Notes under the pieces: generated by a model | Database searches by the model: none | Seen by the model: the letters and a program-made list of their open reading frames with translations, nothing else | What the model was told of the DNA's origin: nothing | Part shown: positions 45,020 to 54,164 of the stretch, piece by piece | How the letters are laid out: every line of letters begins with the position of its first letter | Numbering within the stretch: position 1 is the first letter of the stretch | Source of the DNA: an uncultured Clostridia bacterium | GTDB lineage: Bacteria > Bacillota > Clostridia > Christensenellales > CAG-917 | Assembly: GCA_944332995.1 (NCBI GenBank) | Contig: CALVKR010000002.1 | Span: 127,100-191,099, forward strand | Length of the DNA stretch: 64,000 nt | Reading direction: 5' to 3' | Translations under genes and position numbers: made by a program

Positions 45020-45625
45020 TTATTTTATTTCCTGATTTCTTGCATAAAAGATTTTATCGACAAGCCCGTAGCTTTTGGCTTCTTCGGCGGACATAAAGTT
45101 ATCCCTGTCCGTATCCTTTTCCACTTGGTCAAGAGGTTTGCCTGTGTTTTCCGACAAAATTTTGTTGAGTTTTGCCTTTGTCTTCAAAATCTGTTCGGCG
45201 TGAATGGCGATATCGCTTGCCTGTCCCGACGCACCGCCGAGAGGCTGATGAATCATTATTTCCGAATTGGGCAAGGCGTATCTTTTGCCTTTCGTTCCTG
45301 CGGCGAGCAGAAAAGCGCCCATAGAAGCGGCAAGTCCTACGCAAATCGTGGACACGTCGCACTTGATATAATTCATCGTATCGAAAATAGCCATACCTGC
45401 GGTAACGCTGCCGCCGGGGCTGTTGATATAGATGCTTATATCTTTCGTAGGGTCTTTGCCCTCGAGGTATATAAGCTGCGCCACGATAGAATTTGCTACG
45501 TTATCGTCGATTTCACCGCTGAGGAAAATAATCCTGTCCTCGAGCAAGCGGGAATACAAATCGTAAGTCCTTTCGCCTCTGTTGGTCTGTTCCACAACGT
45601 AAGGAACTAAATAATCTTTAATCAC
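45020..45625 (-). CDS. clpP: ClpP protease subunit
   Basis: Serine peptidase forming the barrel-shaped chamber of ClpXP. 201 residues. The start is a GTG at 45625 because GGAGG lies 6-7 bases upstream. Catalytic serine in [14 protein letters not shown] (about 95-108), histidine in MIHQPLGG (about 123-130) and aspartate in [18 protein letters not shown]. Typical processing-site region near the N-terminus ([22 protein letters not shown]). Confidence 0.98.
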   Translation of the reverse strand: MIKDYLVPYVVEQTNRGERTYDLYSRLLEDRIIFLSGEIDDNVANSIVAQLIYLEGKDPTKDISIYINSPGGSVTAGMAIFDTMNYIKCDVSTICVGLAASMGAFLLAAGTKGKRYALPNSEIMIHQPLGGASGQASDIAIHAEQILKTKAKLNKILSENTGKPLDQVEKDTDRDNFMSAEEAKSYGLVDKIFYARNQEIK

Positions 45626-45637
45626 GCCATCCTCCTG

Positions 45638-46960
45638 TTATGCCTTAGGAGCTTCTTCCTTAGGCTTGGCTTCCTTTTTTTGAATATTTTCTTTTTTCAA
45701 GAACTCAAAGAGTTTTTCCTGTTTAATCATATTGGCGAAATAGTCAATCTGTTCTTTCTTGAAGTTGAGCTTGACTTTTTCGGGGTCTTTGCCGGTAGAC
45801 TCGGCATACTCGTTAAGTTTTTTATTGAGGTCGTCGTTCGAGTATGTAATTTTTTCGAGTTTGATGATTTCCTCAAGGCAAAGACGGGTTTTAATTCTTT
45901 CGCTTGCCTGAGTGGCGTATTCGCTCTTGAGAGCGTCCATTGTTATGTTCATATACTTGAGATAGTCTTCGAGCTTCAAACCTTGATATCTGAGTCTGTA
46001 ACCGAATTCCTCTATCATCTCTTCCACTTCATAGTCGAGCATTGCCTGGGGGATATCGATTTTGGTGAATTTTACTATCTTATCCAAGATATCGTCCTCG
46101 AGTTTACGCTCTGCTCTCGCTTCGGCGTCCTTTTTAAGTTTAGCCTCAACGTCCTTGCGATATTCCTCTACCGTGTTAAATTCTGAAATATCTTTTACAA
46201 ATTCATCGTCGAGTTTGGGCATCATTTTAGACTTTACGGCATGAACCTTGATAGCGAATTGCGCTTCCTTGCCCTTAAGATTCTCGGCGTGGTAGTCGTC
46301 GGGGAATTTGACGGTGATGACTTTATCCTCGCCCTTCTTTACGCCGACGAGCTGTTCCTCGAATCCGGGAATAAAGCTGCCGCTGCCGAGCTCAAGATCA
46401 TAGTTATCCATAGCGCCGCCGTCGAATTCAACGCCGTCCACGCTGCCTTTGAAGTCGATAGTCACGATATCTTTCATTTTGGCAGGCTCGTCGGTGTCGA
46501 GAAGACGGGACTGTTTATCTCTTGCGAGGTCGATTTCGGCGTCAACCTGAGCCTTGGTGATTTTATCCACTTTCTTGGCAATGTTAAGACCTTTGTATTG
46601 ACCGATTTTAAATTCGGGTTTTACAGTTATCTTCAAAGTGAATTTTGCTCCGCCGTCGTCGGTAAAGTCAAAACTCTCGACTTCGGGACGGGCGACTATC
46701 TCGACTTCTTTTTCGCTCTCGAGGAACTTGTCGTATCCCTCGGGAATAATTATATCCATAGCGTCTTCATAAAAGACTTCTTTTCCGTAAAGTCCCTCAA
46801 TAACTTTTTGGGGAGCTTTACCCTTTCTGAATCCGCCGACGTTAAATTTACCCTTAACTTTGTTGTAGGCTTTCTTGCAAGCCTCCTCAAATTCCGCTTT
46901 GTCAACGGTGAAATTTACCTTGACTTCGCTCTTTTGAGATTTGTCTAATGTGTAGTTCAT
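45638..46960 (-). CDS. tig: Trigger factor
   Basis: Ribosome-bound chaperone with peptidyl-prolyl isomerase activity. 440 residues: N-terminal ribosome-binding domain with the GFRKGKAP signature loop (about residues 43-50), FKBP-like domain (about 155-240, KDIVTIDFKGSVDGVEFDGGAMDNYDLELGSGSFIPGFE), and the helical C-terminal arms, ending in a Lys/Glu/Ala-rich tail. GGAGG precedes the ATG. First gene of tig-clpP-clpX. Confidence 0.97.
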   Translation of the reverse strand: MNYTLDKSQKSEVKVNFTVDKAEFEEACKKAYNKVKGKFNVGGFRKGKAPQKVIEGLYGKEVFYEDAMDIIIPEGYDKFLESEKEVEIVARPEVESFDFTDDGGAKFTLKITVKPEFKIGQYKGLNIAKKVDKITKAQVDAEIDLARDKQSRLLDTDEPAKMKDIVTIDFKGSVDGVEFDGGAMDNYDLELGSGSFIPGFEEQLVGVKKGEDKVITVKFPDDYHAENLKGKEAQFAIKVHAVKSKMMPKLDDEFVKDISEFNTVEEYRKDVEAKLKKDAEARAERKLEDDILDKIVKFTKIDIPQAMLDYEVEEMIEEFGYRLRYQGLKLEDYLKYMNITMDALKSEYATQASERIKTRLCLEEIIKLEKITYSNDDLNKKLNEYAESTGKDPEKVKLNFKKEQIDYFANMIKQEKLFEFLKKENIQKKEAKPKEEAPKA

Positions 46961-46996
46961 ATGACCTCCGAATGTTACATCTAATGTATTCGATAT

Positions 46997-47026
46997 AGTA
47001 TAGCATATATATCAACATAATGGCAA
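46997..47026 (-). promoter_or_regulatory. Promoter of tig-clpP-clpX
   Basis: Minus-strand TTGCCA (47021-47026), 18 bases, TATACT (46997-47002), about 30 bases of leader. The rest of the divergent gap up to rqcH is AT-rich with no CtsR-like heat-shock operator noticed. Confidence 0.6.
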
Positions 47027-47256
47027 ACGTTAAATGCAACAATTTTTAAATGAGGCGAAACATTTAAAAAAAATATATCGAATTTTGATATAAAAAATTG
47101 TATGCCCAATGCTTAAAAGTCCGTTAAATTTAAAATTTAATGTCCAAAATGCAACGCCGTCTGTTTTTAGCCGGCGTCCAAGCCCTCTTTATTGCTTGCA
47201 TATTCGCATTGAACACCGCCGTATTGACCGCAAAGGATAAAAACCGTTGCAAACGT

Positions 47257-47284
47257 TTTACATTCCGCCCGTTTGCTGTATAAT
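47257..47284 (+). promoter_or_regulatory. rqcH promoter, start at the ATG
   Basis: TTTACA (47257-47262), 16 bases, TATAAT (47279-47284), followed six bases later by the ATG at 47291 without a ribosome site. Confidence 0.55.
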
Positions 47285-47290
47285 AAAACT

Positions 47291-48973
47291 ATGGATTTAT
47301 TCACATTAAACGCTCTCGCAACGGAATTGAACGAAAATTTATACGGTGCGAAAATAGACAAGATAGTCCAGCCCGAAACGGACGAGATAAGGCTTTATCT
47401 GAGGCGCAAAAACCGCAATTTCGTGCTTGTCATTTCTGCCAACGCAAAAGTGCCGAGGATACACCTAACAAGCACCAAAAAAGCAAACCCTGCCAATGCG
47501 CCTGCGTTTTGCATGTTGCTCAGAAAACATCTTGCCGTCGGAGCGGTGGAAAAAGTTTCGGTTGTCAACTGCGACAGAATTATAAAAATAGATTTTATAT
47601 GCAAATCGGAGCTTAAAGACTTTTTAAATTACAGCATTATAGTCGAGCTTATGGGCAGATATTCAAACGTTGTATTTTTAGACGGCGACGGCAAAATTTT
47701 GGACGCCGTCAAAAAGACTTCGCTCGACGACGAACGCCACGCCGTGTTTAAAGGCGTCAAATACGTTCCTCCTCAGCTTCCCAAAAACAGCGTTTTTTCG
47801 GAAAATTTTAAAGAATGTCTGTCAAAAGTCGATTTTAAATCCTTTCCGTCCGTCACCGACGCTCTTATATCCAATTTCAGCGGTTTTACAAAGGCTTCGT
47901 GGGCGCTATGCCTTAAAATCGCAAAAATCGACTCTTTTTTAAAGGCGGTAACAAAAAAAGAAATCGACGCTTTGACAAAAGCCGTCGGCGTCATGAAAAA
48001 TATAAACTCTCAGGATATATTCAAGCCTGCCGTTCAGAACGGAGAAGCCGTATGCGTCCCCGACCCGAGTCTGCCTTTTGAGGAGTGTTCCACCCTTTCC
48101 GAAGCAATGGAAAAGAGCCTCGACAAGCTCGACGGCGAGGCGAGAGTGCAATCGAAAACGAAATACTTAAAGGGTGCAACCAAAAGACTTTTGGAAAGGA
48201 TAAAAAAGAACCTCGAAACATACAGACAAAAACTCGCCGACTGCGAATTTATGGAAAACGAAAAAATTGCGGGCGAACTGATATATACCAACATATACAA
48301 AATAAAAAAAGGCGACGGCAAAATAAAAGTTTTCAACTATTACACGTCGGAGGAGGAGGAAATTTTACTCGACCCCACCCTCTCCCCGTCGCAAAACGCC
48401 AAAAAGCATTTTGACAGATATGCCAAGCTCAAACGCACGAAGGAATTTTTGACCAACAGGGTAAAAGAGGAAGAATCCCTCTACGAATACGCCCTGTCGA
48501 TAGAACACTCGGTATCAAATCTTAAAGCGTCCGACTCCACCGAGGAGATAGAAAACGAGCTTTTCGCATTAGGTGCCTTGCACGTCAAAACAAAACGAAA
48601 TAAAATAGATAAACCGCTTCCTCCCGTCCGCTACGAAGTAAACGGTTTTACAGTGTTAAAGGGCAAAAACAACAACCAAAACGATGCGGTAACTTTTAAA
48701 ATCGCAAAATCGGACGATATATGGCTTCACGTCAAAAACGCCCCGTCCGCACACACAGTCATACTTACAGACGGCAGTCAGCCGGATGAGATGACGATTA
48801 AGACGGCGTGCGAGATAGCGGCGTCGGATTTTACAGCCACGGCAACCGTGGATTATACCTTGCGCAAAAACGTAAAACGCAAACAGCCATACCGCCCCGG
48901 TCAGGTGTATTATACGGATTTCTCATCTCTCACCGTCGAGCCGAATGCGCATGAGGAATTAAAGGTAAAATGA
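47291..48973 (+). CDS. rqcH: RqcH (NFACT family, Rqc2/FbpA-like)
   Basis: Ribosome-associated quality control factor that adds C-terminal Ala tails to stalled nascent chains on 50S subunits. 560 residues from the ATG at 47291; an in-frame TTG 18 bases upstream overlaps the promoter. N-terminal NFACT-N (MDLFTLNALATELNENLYGAKIDKIVQPE..., LMGRYSNVVFLDGDGKILDAVK), helix-hairpin-helix, a long coiled coil (about 280-430), and C-terminal NFACT-R (VLKGKNNNQNDAVTFKIAKSDDIWLHVKNAPSAHTVI). Monocistronic and probably leaderless. Confidence 0.93.
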   Translation: MDLFTLNALATELNENLYGAKIDKIVQPETDEIRLYLRRKNRNFVLVISANAKVPRIHLTSTKKANPANAPAFCMLLRKHLAVGAVEKVSVVNCDRIIKIDFICKSELKDFLNYSIIVELMGRYSNVVFLDGDGKILDAVKKTSLDDERHAVFKGVKYVPPQLPKNSVFSENFKECLSKVDFKSFPSVTDALISNFSGFTKASWALCLKIAKIDSFLKAVTKKEIDALTKAVGVMKNINSQDIFKPAVQNGEAVCVPDPSLPFEECSTLSEAMEKSLDKLDGEARVQSKTKYLKGATKRLLERIKKNLETYRQKLADCEFMENEKIAGELIYTNIYKIKKGDGKIKVFNYYTSEEEEILLDPTLSPSQNAKKHFDRYAKLKRTKEFLTNRVKEEESLYEYALSIEHSVSNLKASDSTEEIENELFALGALHVKTKRNKIDKPLPPVRYEVNGFTVLKGKNNNQNDAVTFKIAKSDDIWLHVKNAPSAHTVILTDGSQPDEMTIKTACEIAASDFTATATVDYTLRKNVKRKQPYRPGQVYYTDFSSLTVEPNAHEELKVK

Positions 48974-49079
48974 AAAAAATAGAGTTAATTTAGCCTTTAA
49001 CAACGATTTTTAAAAGCTACTTTTCACGACAATCAAAACGTCACTCACAAACTTAATTTTACTATATGGTGATAAATAG

Positions 49080-49107
49080 AAAAACTGCCTTATTGGCAGC
49101 TTTTTAT
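49080..49107. terminator. Bidirectional terminator between rqcH and rluD
   Basis: Stem CTGCC / GGCAG (49085-49089, 49095-49099) flanked by A-runs on the left and TTTTT on the right; short stem but good tracts on both strands. Confidence 0.6.
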
Positions 49108-49198
49108 TATAAGGGTAAATTATACTTTCAAGTGTTGCACTTGGTTTGACAATTCATTATAAGTAAGTTTAAAAAGTATTTTATGATTTTTTTTATGA

Positions 49199-50125
49199 TT
49201 ATTTTTTCCTCAATTTATCCAAAATCTCTTTGAAATAGTCGGGCAAATCGCATTCAAATTTCATTTCTTCCCCCGTTCTAGGGTGAGTAAGGTAAAGCTC
49301 TTTGGCGTGAAGGAGCTGACCCCCCTTCCAAAGTTTAGTGCTTCCGCCGTAAACGTCGTCGCCTACTATCGGGTGATGAATAAATTTAGCGTGAACTCTT
49401 ATCTGATGCGTTCTTCCCGTGGACAGCTCGAAACGCATCAAGGTATATTCGCCGAATCTTTCGAGCACTTTATAAAAGGTTTTGGCGTCCTTGCCGTCTA
49501 AGACAACCGCCATTTTTTTGCGGTCTTTTTTGCTCCTTCCTATCGGCTCGTCCACGACGCCCTCGTCCTCTTTGACGTTTCCGTCCACCAATCCGAAATA
49601 TATCCTTTTTGCCCGTTTCGTTTCTATCTGCCCTGCAAGATTTTTGTGTGCCTCGTCGTTTTTGGCGACTACCAGAAGTCCCGACGTGTTTTTATCTATC
49701 CTGTGCACGATACCCGGTCTTATCACGCCGTTTATACCGCTCAGTTTGTCTAGGGAAAAAAGCAAAGCGTTTACTAGAGTGTCGTTTTTATCGTAGCTTG
49801 TCGCAGGGTGAACGACCATTCCCTGCGGTTTGTTTATGACGGCGAAATCGTCGTCTTGATAGATTATATCGAGCGGAATATCTTGAGGCGATATGTCGAG
49901 CTGTTTAGGCTCGGGCGCCTTAAAGCGGACGACGTCGCCCTCTTTCAGCTCGTAAGACGCCTTAAACTTCACCGCCCCGTTGACGGTGCAACCGTCTTCT
50001 TCCACCGTCTTTTTGACAAGCGCCCTAGACAGTCCCGTCTTTTCGGACACGAAAGAGTCAAGCCTTACGCCTGACTGCGAACAAATCAAATCGTATTCAA
50101 AATCTCTTAAAACGGACTGTGTCAT
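49199..50125 (-). CDS. rluD: Pseudouridine synthase, RluD family
   Basis: Large-subunit rRNA pseudouridine synthase (RluA/C/D family; YlyB in Bacillus follows lspA as here). 308 residues: S4-like domain (SGVRLDSFVSEKTGLSRALVKKTV), then VINKPQGMVVHPA, the catalytic HRIDKNTSGLLVVAKND and STGRTHQIRVHAKFIHHPIVGDDVYG. The ATG at 50125 has no clear ribosome site. Exact target uridine inferred only from family. Confidence 0.92.
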   Translation of the reverse strand: MTQSVLRDFEYDLICSQSGVRLDSFVSEKTGLSRALVKKTVEEDGCTVNGAVKFKASYELKEGDVVRFKAPEPKQLDISPQDIPLDIIYQDDDFAVINKPQGMVVHPATSYDKNDTLVNALLFSLDKLSGINGVIRPGIVHRIDKNTSGLLVVAKNDEAHKNLAGQIETKRAKRIYFGLVDGNVKEDEGVVDEPIGRSKKDRKKMAVVLDGKDAKTFYKVLERFGEYTLMRFELSTGRTHQIRVHAKFIHHPIVGDDVYGGSTKLWKGGQLLHAKELYLTHPRTGEEMKFECDLPDYFKEILDKLRKK

Positions 50126-50224
50126 AAATACAACTTTTTAAACCGTGATATAATCGTTTATTATAAATGCCGGACAAATCAAAACATTGCAAATTTTAAT
50201 TTGTTACCTGTTACGTTTTGTCTG

Positions 50225-51115
50225 TCACCTTTTCTTTTTATTCGTATTTTCAGTTTCAGCATTCGTCTTTTCCGATTTGGCGTTTGCGCCGCAAGATGGC
50301 AAATCGCCAATGGTATTTTCACCGTCTGTTAAATCGGAGTTGCCGCTTGAGTCGTTATCTGTCAAAGAGGAAAGGATATTCTCTTTATCAACGGCATCGT
50401 CTAAAACGTCCTTTTTTACCTCAATTTCGATATCGTCGGCAATTTTAATATCCTCGACGTCGGACGGTTTTTCGTCCTCTCCCAAAATTTTAGTCGTGTT
50501 TTGCTCATGTCTGAAATCCCACTTGAGCTCGAGCGCAAAACCTTTGAAAAAATCGGCAAGTTTTAACTGCGGAGTATACACTGCGCCTACTTTCTCGTCA
50601 ATCACGTTGTCGGAAATTTTCAGGCGGTCCGAGCCTGCTCCCTTTTCTTTTTTAAATTCGACGAAAATTTCAACAACCAAAACGATAATGAGCCACGCCG
50701 TCCCTATAGTCAGGAAATTGTCGGCAAGGTTGAAAATGGGGAAATCCATAAAAGTGAACTGAATAAAATCCCTGACATACCCCAAAGCGATACGGTCGAC
50801 GAGGTTGCCCAATCCGCCTGCGAGTATCAGAACAAGCGGCAGGCGTATAAGTTTTTTCGTTCTCGGACAGATAATAAGATACGCCAAAACGGCTGCCATA
50901 CATATAGCCGTTATCACTATGAGCGCCTCGGTGTGATCTTTAAACATACCCCAACCGGCTCCCGTGTTTTCGGAATAATTGAGAGCGAGCACACCGTCAA
51001 TCAAATCGTAGTAATTAAAAGGCTTTTGCTTCAAAAAAACAACGACGGCCTCTTTGGACGAGAGGTCGAAGATAAGCAAAACGGTAAAGATAACTATTTC
51101 AAGCAAATACCACAT
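50225..51115 (-). CDS. lspA: Lipoprotein signal peptidase with ~135-residue acidic tail
   Basis: Signal peptidase II, which cleaves prolipoproteins at the lipobox. 296 residues: four helices within residues 1-155, with the two catalytic aspartates D116 (GYVRDFI) and D132 (FNLADNF) and the NLVDRIALG motif. Residues 158-296 form a cytoplasmic-side extension rich in Asp, Glu, Lys, Ser and Asn, absent from typical LspA (about 160 residues). The extension is predicted disordered; no known domain seen. Start ATG shares one base with the sepF stop (TGATG). Confidence 0.92.
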   Translation of the reverse strand: MWYLLEIVIFTVLLIFDLSSKEAVVVFLKQKPFNYYDLIDGVLALNYSENTGAGWGMFKDHTEALIVITAICMAAVLAYLIICPRTKKLIRLPLVLILAGGLGNLVDRIALGYVRDFIQFTFMDFPIFNLADNFLTIGTAWLIIVLVVEIFVEFKKEKGAGSDRLKISDNVIDEKVGAVYTPQLKLADFFKGFALELKWDFRHEQNTTKILGEDEKPSDVEDIKIADDIEIEVKKDVLDDAVDKENILSSLTDNDSSGNSDLTDGENTIGDLPSCGANAKSEKTNAETENTNKKKR

Positions 51116-51477
51116 CAGTTTCTGTATTGAGGCGGAACGGAAATACTGACTCCTCTCGGAGCAAATAAAAATATGTTCGCCTTAATCTCCTTAATACTTC
51201 CGTCGAGAGCGTATATTGCGCCGCTCATGAAATCCATAATGCGATATGCGCCCGGCTGGTCAAGCGAAGAAAAATCGACGATGACCTGTTCGTTCCTCTT
51301 TAAAAAGTCGATAAGCGTTTGAATATCCTCAAAAGTGGTGGGAGAATATATGTTTACGTTTGAGCCTTCCATCTGCCTCATGGGCATATCGGAGCGGCCC
51401 CCTCTCATCATCATAGGTTGAGGCGCTTCCGAACGGAATTGTCTGTTTCTTGTTCTCGTCTGGTCATAATCATACAT
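51115..51477 (-). CDS. sepF: Cell division protein SepF
   Basis: Membrane-binding FtsZ anchor. 120 residues from the ATG at 51477, which follows TTGGAG at about nine bases; a TTG 30 bases upstream is possible. After a Met/Arg/Gln-rich linker, the core SNVNIYSPTTFEDIQTLIDFLKRNEQVIVDFSSLDQPGAYRIMDFMSGAIYALDGSIKEI is diagnostic, with FLFAPRGVSI near the end. The N-terminal membrane amphipathic helix of SepF is short or changed (MYDYDQTRTRNRQF). Between yggS and lspA, as in a shortened ylmE-sepF-...-lspA locus. Confidence 0.95.
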   Translation of the reverse strand: MYDYDQTRTRNRQFRSEAPQPMMMRGGRSDMPMRQMEGSNVNIYSPTTFEDIQTLIDFLKRNEQVIVDFSSLDQPGAYRIMDFMSGAIYALDGSIKEIKANIFLFAPRGVSISVPPQYRN

Positions 51478-52117
51478 AAAGTCTGTCTCCAAAAATTGTT
51501 CTGCCAAGCCTTATCATATTGCTGCCGCATTCAACGGCAATTTTATAGTCCGACGACATACCCATCGATAAATATTTAAACCCGTAAACGTCTTTAAATT
51601 TATCGTATGCGTCTTTCATTTTCAAAAAGCACTCTTTTAAATATCCCTCGTCGTCCGATATGGGAGCAACCGTCATAAGTCCGACAGGTTTAACCCTCTC
51701 AAGCGCCTCGAGCTGTTTTAAAAACTCGCCCGTATCCTCGATTTTGAGCCCGCCCTTTGCCTGTTCGCCGCCTATATTTATCTCGATAAGACAAGGCATA
51801 ACGATATCCTTTTTTTCGGCGCACTTTTCTATCTCAAGAGCCAAAGACATTCTGTCGAGCGACTGTATGCACTCGACTTTATCGATTATATATTTTACCT
51901 TATTCGTCTGAAGCTGTCCGATAAGGTGCCATTTGAGCGACGGCGTATATTTATCGACAAGCTCCTGCACCCTGTTTTCGCCGAATATCAGGTCGGGATA
52001 AGCGGACGCCAGATTTAATATCCTGTCTATACTCTGCGTCTTTGAAGCGGCTACGATTGTCACTCCGTCCGGCACGCTATCTTTAATCTTTTTAAATGCG
52101 GTTATTTCGTCCGTCAT
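51470..52117 (-). CDS. yggS: PLP homeostasis protein, YggS/YlmE family
   Basis: Single-domain fold-type III PLP-binding protein that buffers pyridoxal phosphate; no enzymatic activity known. 215 residues: PLP lysine in VAASKTQ (about residue 26), FGENRVQELVDKY, WHLIGQLQTNKVKYI, GLMTVAPI and LSMGMSSDYKIAVECGSNMIRLGRTIFG. Start overlaps the alpha-galactosidase stop (ATGA) and its 3' end overlaps sepF by eight bases. In Bacillus ylmE precedes sepF likewise. Confidence 0.95.
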   Translation of the reverse strand: MTDEITAFKKIKDSVPDGVTIVAASKTQSIDRILNLASAYPDLIFGENRVQELVDKYTPSLKWHLIGQLQTNKVKYIIDKVECIQSLDRMSLALEIEKCAEKKDIVMPCLIEINIGGEQAKGGLKIEDTGEFLKQLEALERVKPVGLMTVAPISDDEGYLKECFLKMKDAYDKFKDVYGFKYLSMGMSSDYKIAVECGSNMIRLGRTIFGDRLYV

Positions 52118-53778
52118 TTCGTTATCTTAGAATCTCCCGTGTAAACGTTATAAGTCATGCTATAATCGACGCCTGCTTGGCTGTAATCTATTTTGATACG
52201 TTTTGAATCGACGTATTCGCAATTCTTGATTTTACCGTCAAACGGCTTGAACGTTTCGTATAACTTCTGAAGTTTCAGATTGTCGTAGTTGCCTATATTA
52301 TCCGAAACGAAAAGCACGCTTCCGAACATATTGTTAATCGTCGCAAGGAGCATTTTTTGATCCCAAGTGAATTTAGGAACTTTTCTGCCGTCGTCACGCA
52401 GGAAGAACACGTCGGGGTCGTTTAAGAATACTCTGTGGTTTAAATGCCTGCGGAAAATAGAATTGTTCATTGCGTTCTTTGCGGAAATGACTTCCTGATT
52501 TGTGCACTTGGTATAAAATTTATCCTTAAACGAAAGTTCGACGTCGCAGCTTATACGGCAAGCGTCTACTTTGCCGAAAGACGGTCCGAGCGGAACGCCG
52601 CAGCCGAGTATCAGCTTGTCACGGCAACATTCTCTCAAAAAGTCCATAGCCTCGCACATGAGCTGTCCTCTCGTCTTATTGTTTCTCGGAACGTAGCAAG
52701 CGGAATACAAAAAGTCAAGTTTGACCATGTCGAACGCCCAATCGTCGAACACGGTATCGAACACTTTTTTGATATACTCTCTGACTTCGGGCAATTCAAA
52801 ATCGATTATATAAAATCCGCCCCACGCAAAACCGCCTATGACCTTTTTTCCGTTCTTTTTGACGAGCCAATCCGGGTGCTCTTTTGCTGTTTTAGATTTA
52901 AACTCCGCCGAAAAAGGAGCGACCCAAAGTCCTGCCATGAGGTTGTTGGCGTGCGCTTTGTCCACTATGTGTCTCAGCCCCGACGGAAATTTCTTTTTGT
53001 CGACGTCAAGCCAATCCCCCACTTTGGATTCATATCCGTCGTCAATCTGAAAGATATTCGCCTGACTTTTGCAAGCGATAAGGGCGTCAAGGTCCCTCGT
53101 GATGATTTTTTCGTCTATCTGCTGGAAATAGTTATACCACGACGTATATCCGGCAAGGTGGTCGACTTTAAGTTTAGGCAATTTGAGTTCTGCAAAATAA
53201 GCGTCGAAAACCTCGTCGTATCCGCCCACGAAACTGCGGACGTCGATGAGTTTGTATTCCGTATCGATAGTGAGACCTTCGAGGTCTTTTTCAATCAAAA
53301 TCTTCTGATTTTTTACGTCGTAGTAGATGATTGTATATCCCGACCTCTCGGACATGGAGCCTATCAAAAAAACGTCCTCGTTGTTTCTGATATATCCGTA
53401 GGTGAAGCTGTGGAAAAATCCCCTGCCACCGTATCTCGTAAAATCGTAATCTCCGCAGGTTGCGGCAAAAGCCCTGATAATACCTTTAGGACGGGCAATG
53501 TTTCTCAAACCGAGCTGTTTATCCGAAACGGCATATTCCCTCGACGTCGTCCATGATTGATAGCCGTTGACAAAAATTTTGTCGAGCAAGTCAAATTCAA
53601 AATCGTATTCAAAAACCGCTCTTTTCAATTCGATTTTCTCTTTGGGAAATATCGAAACTTTAAGACGGTCGTCCGACACGTCGATAGCGTTTAACGTAAA
53701 CGGACCGTTTTCCGCAAAATGCTTTTTACCTTTTGATACGTACTCTAACTTGAATTTAAAATTGCTCAGTTTCAACAT
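52114..53778 (-). CDS. Alpha-galactosidase (GH36-like)
   Basis: Glycoside hydrolase of clan GH-D releasing alpha-linked galactose; no signal peptide, so cytoplasmic. 554 residues: N-terminal beta domain (1-205), then a (beta/alpha)8 barrel with GYTSWYNYFQQI, FQIDDGYE (246-247 Asp pair), MAGLWVAPFSAE, the nucleophile in VKLDF (D355) and the acid/base in CRISCDVE (D412). Shorter than full GH36 enzymes (about 720). GGGG precedes the ATG. Its stop overlaps yggS, so a sugar enzyme heads the yggS-sepF-lspA-rluD operon. Substrate is inferred from the family and could be another alpha-galactoside. Confidence 0.85.
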   Translation of the reverse strand: MLKLSNFKFKLEYVSKGKKHFAENGPFTLNAIDVSDDRLKVSIFPKEKIELKRAVFEYDFEFDLLDKIFVNGYQSWTTSREYAVSDKQLGLRNIARPKGIIRAFAATCGDYDFTRYGGRGFFHSFTYGYIRNNEDVFLIGSMSERSGYTIIYYDVKNQKILIEKDLEGLTIDTEYKLIDVRSFVGGYDEVFDAYFAELKLPKLKVDHLAGYTSWYNYFQQIDEKIITRDLDALIACKSQANIFQIDDGYESKVGDWLDVDKKKFPSGLRHIVDKAHANNLMAGLWVAPFSAEFKSKTAKEHPDWLVKKNGKKVIGGFAWGGFYIIDFELPEVREYIKKVFDTVFDDWAFDMVKLDFLYSACYVPRNNKTRGQLMCEAMDFLRECCRDKLILGCGVPLGPSFGKVDACRISCDVELSFKDKFYTKCTNQEVISAKNAMNNSIFRRHLNHRVFLNDPDVFFLRDDGRKVPKFTWDQKMLLATINNMFGSVLFVSDNIGNYDNLKLQKLYETFKPFDGKIKNCEYVDSKRIKIDYSQAGVDYSMTYNVYTGDSKITK

Positions 53779-53880
53779 AACATTCCCCTTATAAACGACT
53801 TTTTAAAATTTTTGCCGACTTTCTGCCCGAAACGACGCAAAAAAACCGACAATACGCCGATATTAAAAATTTTATAATTT

Positions 53881-53909
53881 ATTATATATTAAACAAAAAG
53901 AAATTGCAA
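53881..53909 (-). promoter_or_regulatory. Promoter of the alpha-galactosidase-sepF operon
   Basis: Minus-strand TTGCAA (53904-53909), 17 bases, TATAAT (53881-53886); leader of about 95 bases. No CcpA-like operator recognised. Confidence 0.75.
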
Positions 53910-53919
53910 TAGGTAAACC

Positions 53920-53945
53920 AAAAAATGCGAAGCTCTCGCTTCGCA
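53920..53945 (-). terminator. Terminator of ssb
   Basis: Perfect 8-bp stem TGCGAAGC / GCTTCGCA (53926-53933, 53938-53945) with a TCTC loop; followed by six T on the minus strand. Located about 220 bases after the ssb stop, immediately upstream of the next operon promoter. Sequence between it and ssb is AT-rich without a gene. Confidence 0.8.
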
Positions 53946-54164
53946 AAAAATGTAGTTTTAAATTCGTTTCGGTCGGCTAAGCGGTTTCATTCGCCCATTT
54001 TGAAGTAAAAGAAATGTTTAGCCTCTTTAATTTCGCATAAGAGTTTTATGCTTGCTTTGACATAAGGCAGATGCTTGATTAAGCAAACCTTAAGTTATCT
54101 TGCGGCAACAAAACAAGCATTTTTCATAACTAAAAATATACGGTTACTCTCATTAAAGATACAA

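Noticed and set aside
52444..53556. 370-codon open frame on the plus strand
   Set aside because: Antisense to the alpha-galactosidase, which has all catalytic motifs; codon bias of the opposite strand keeps the frame open.
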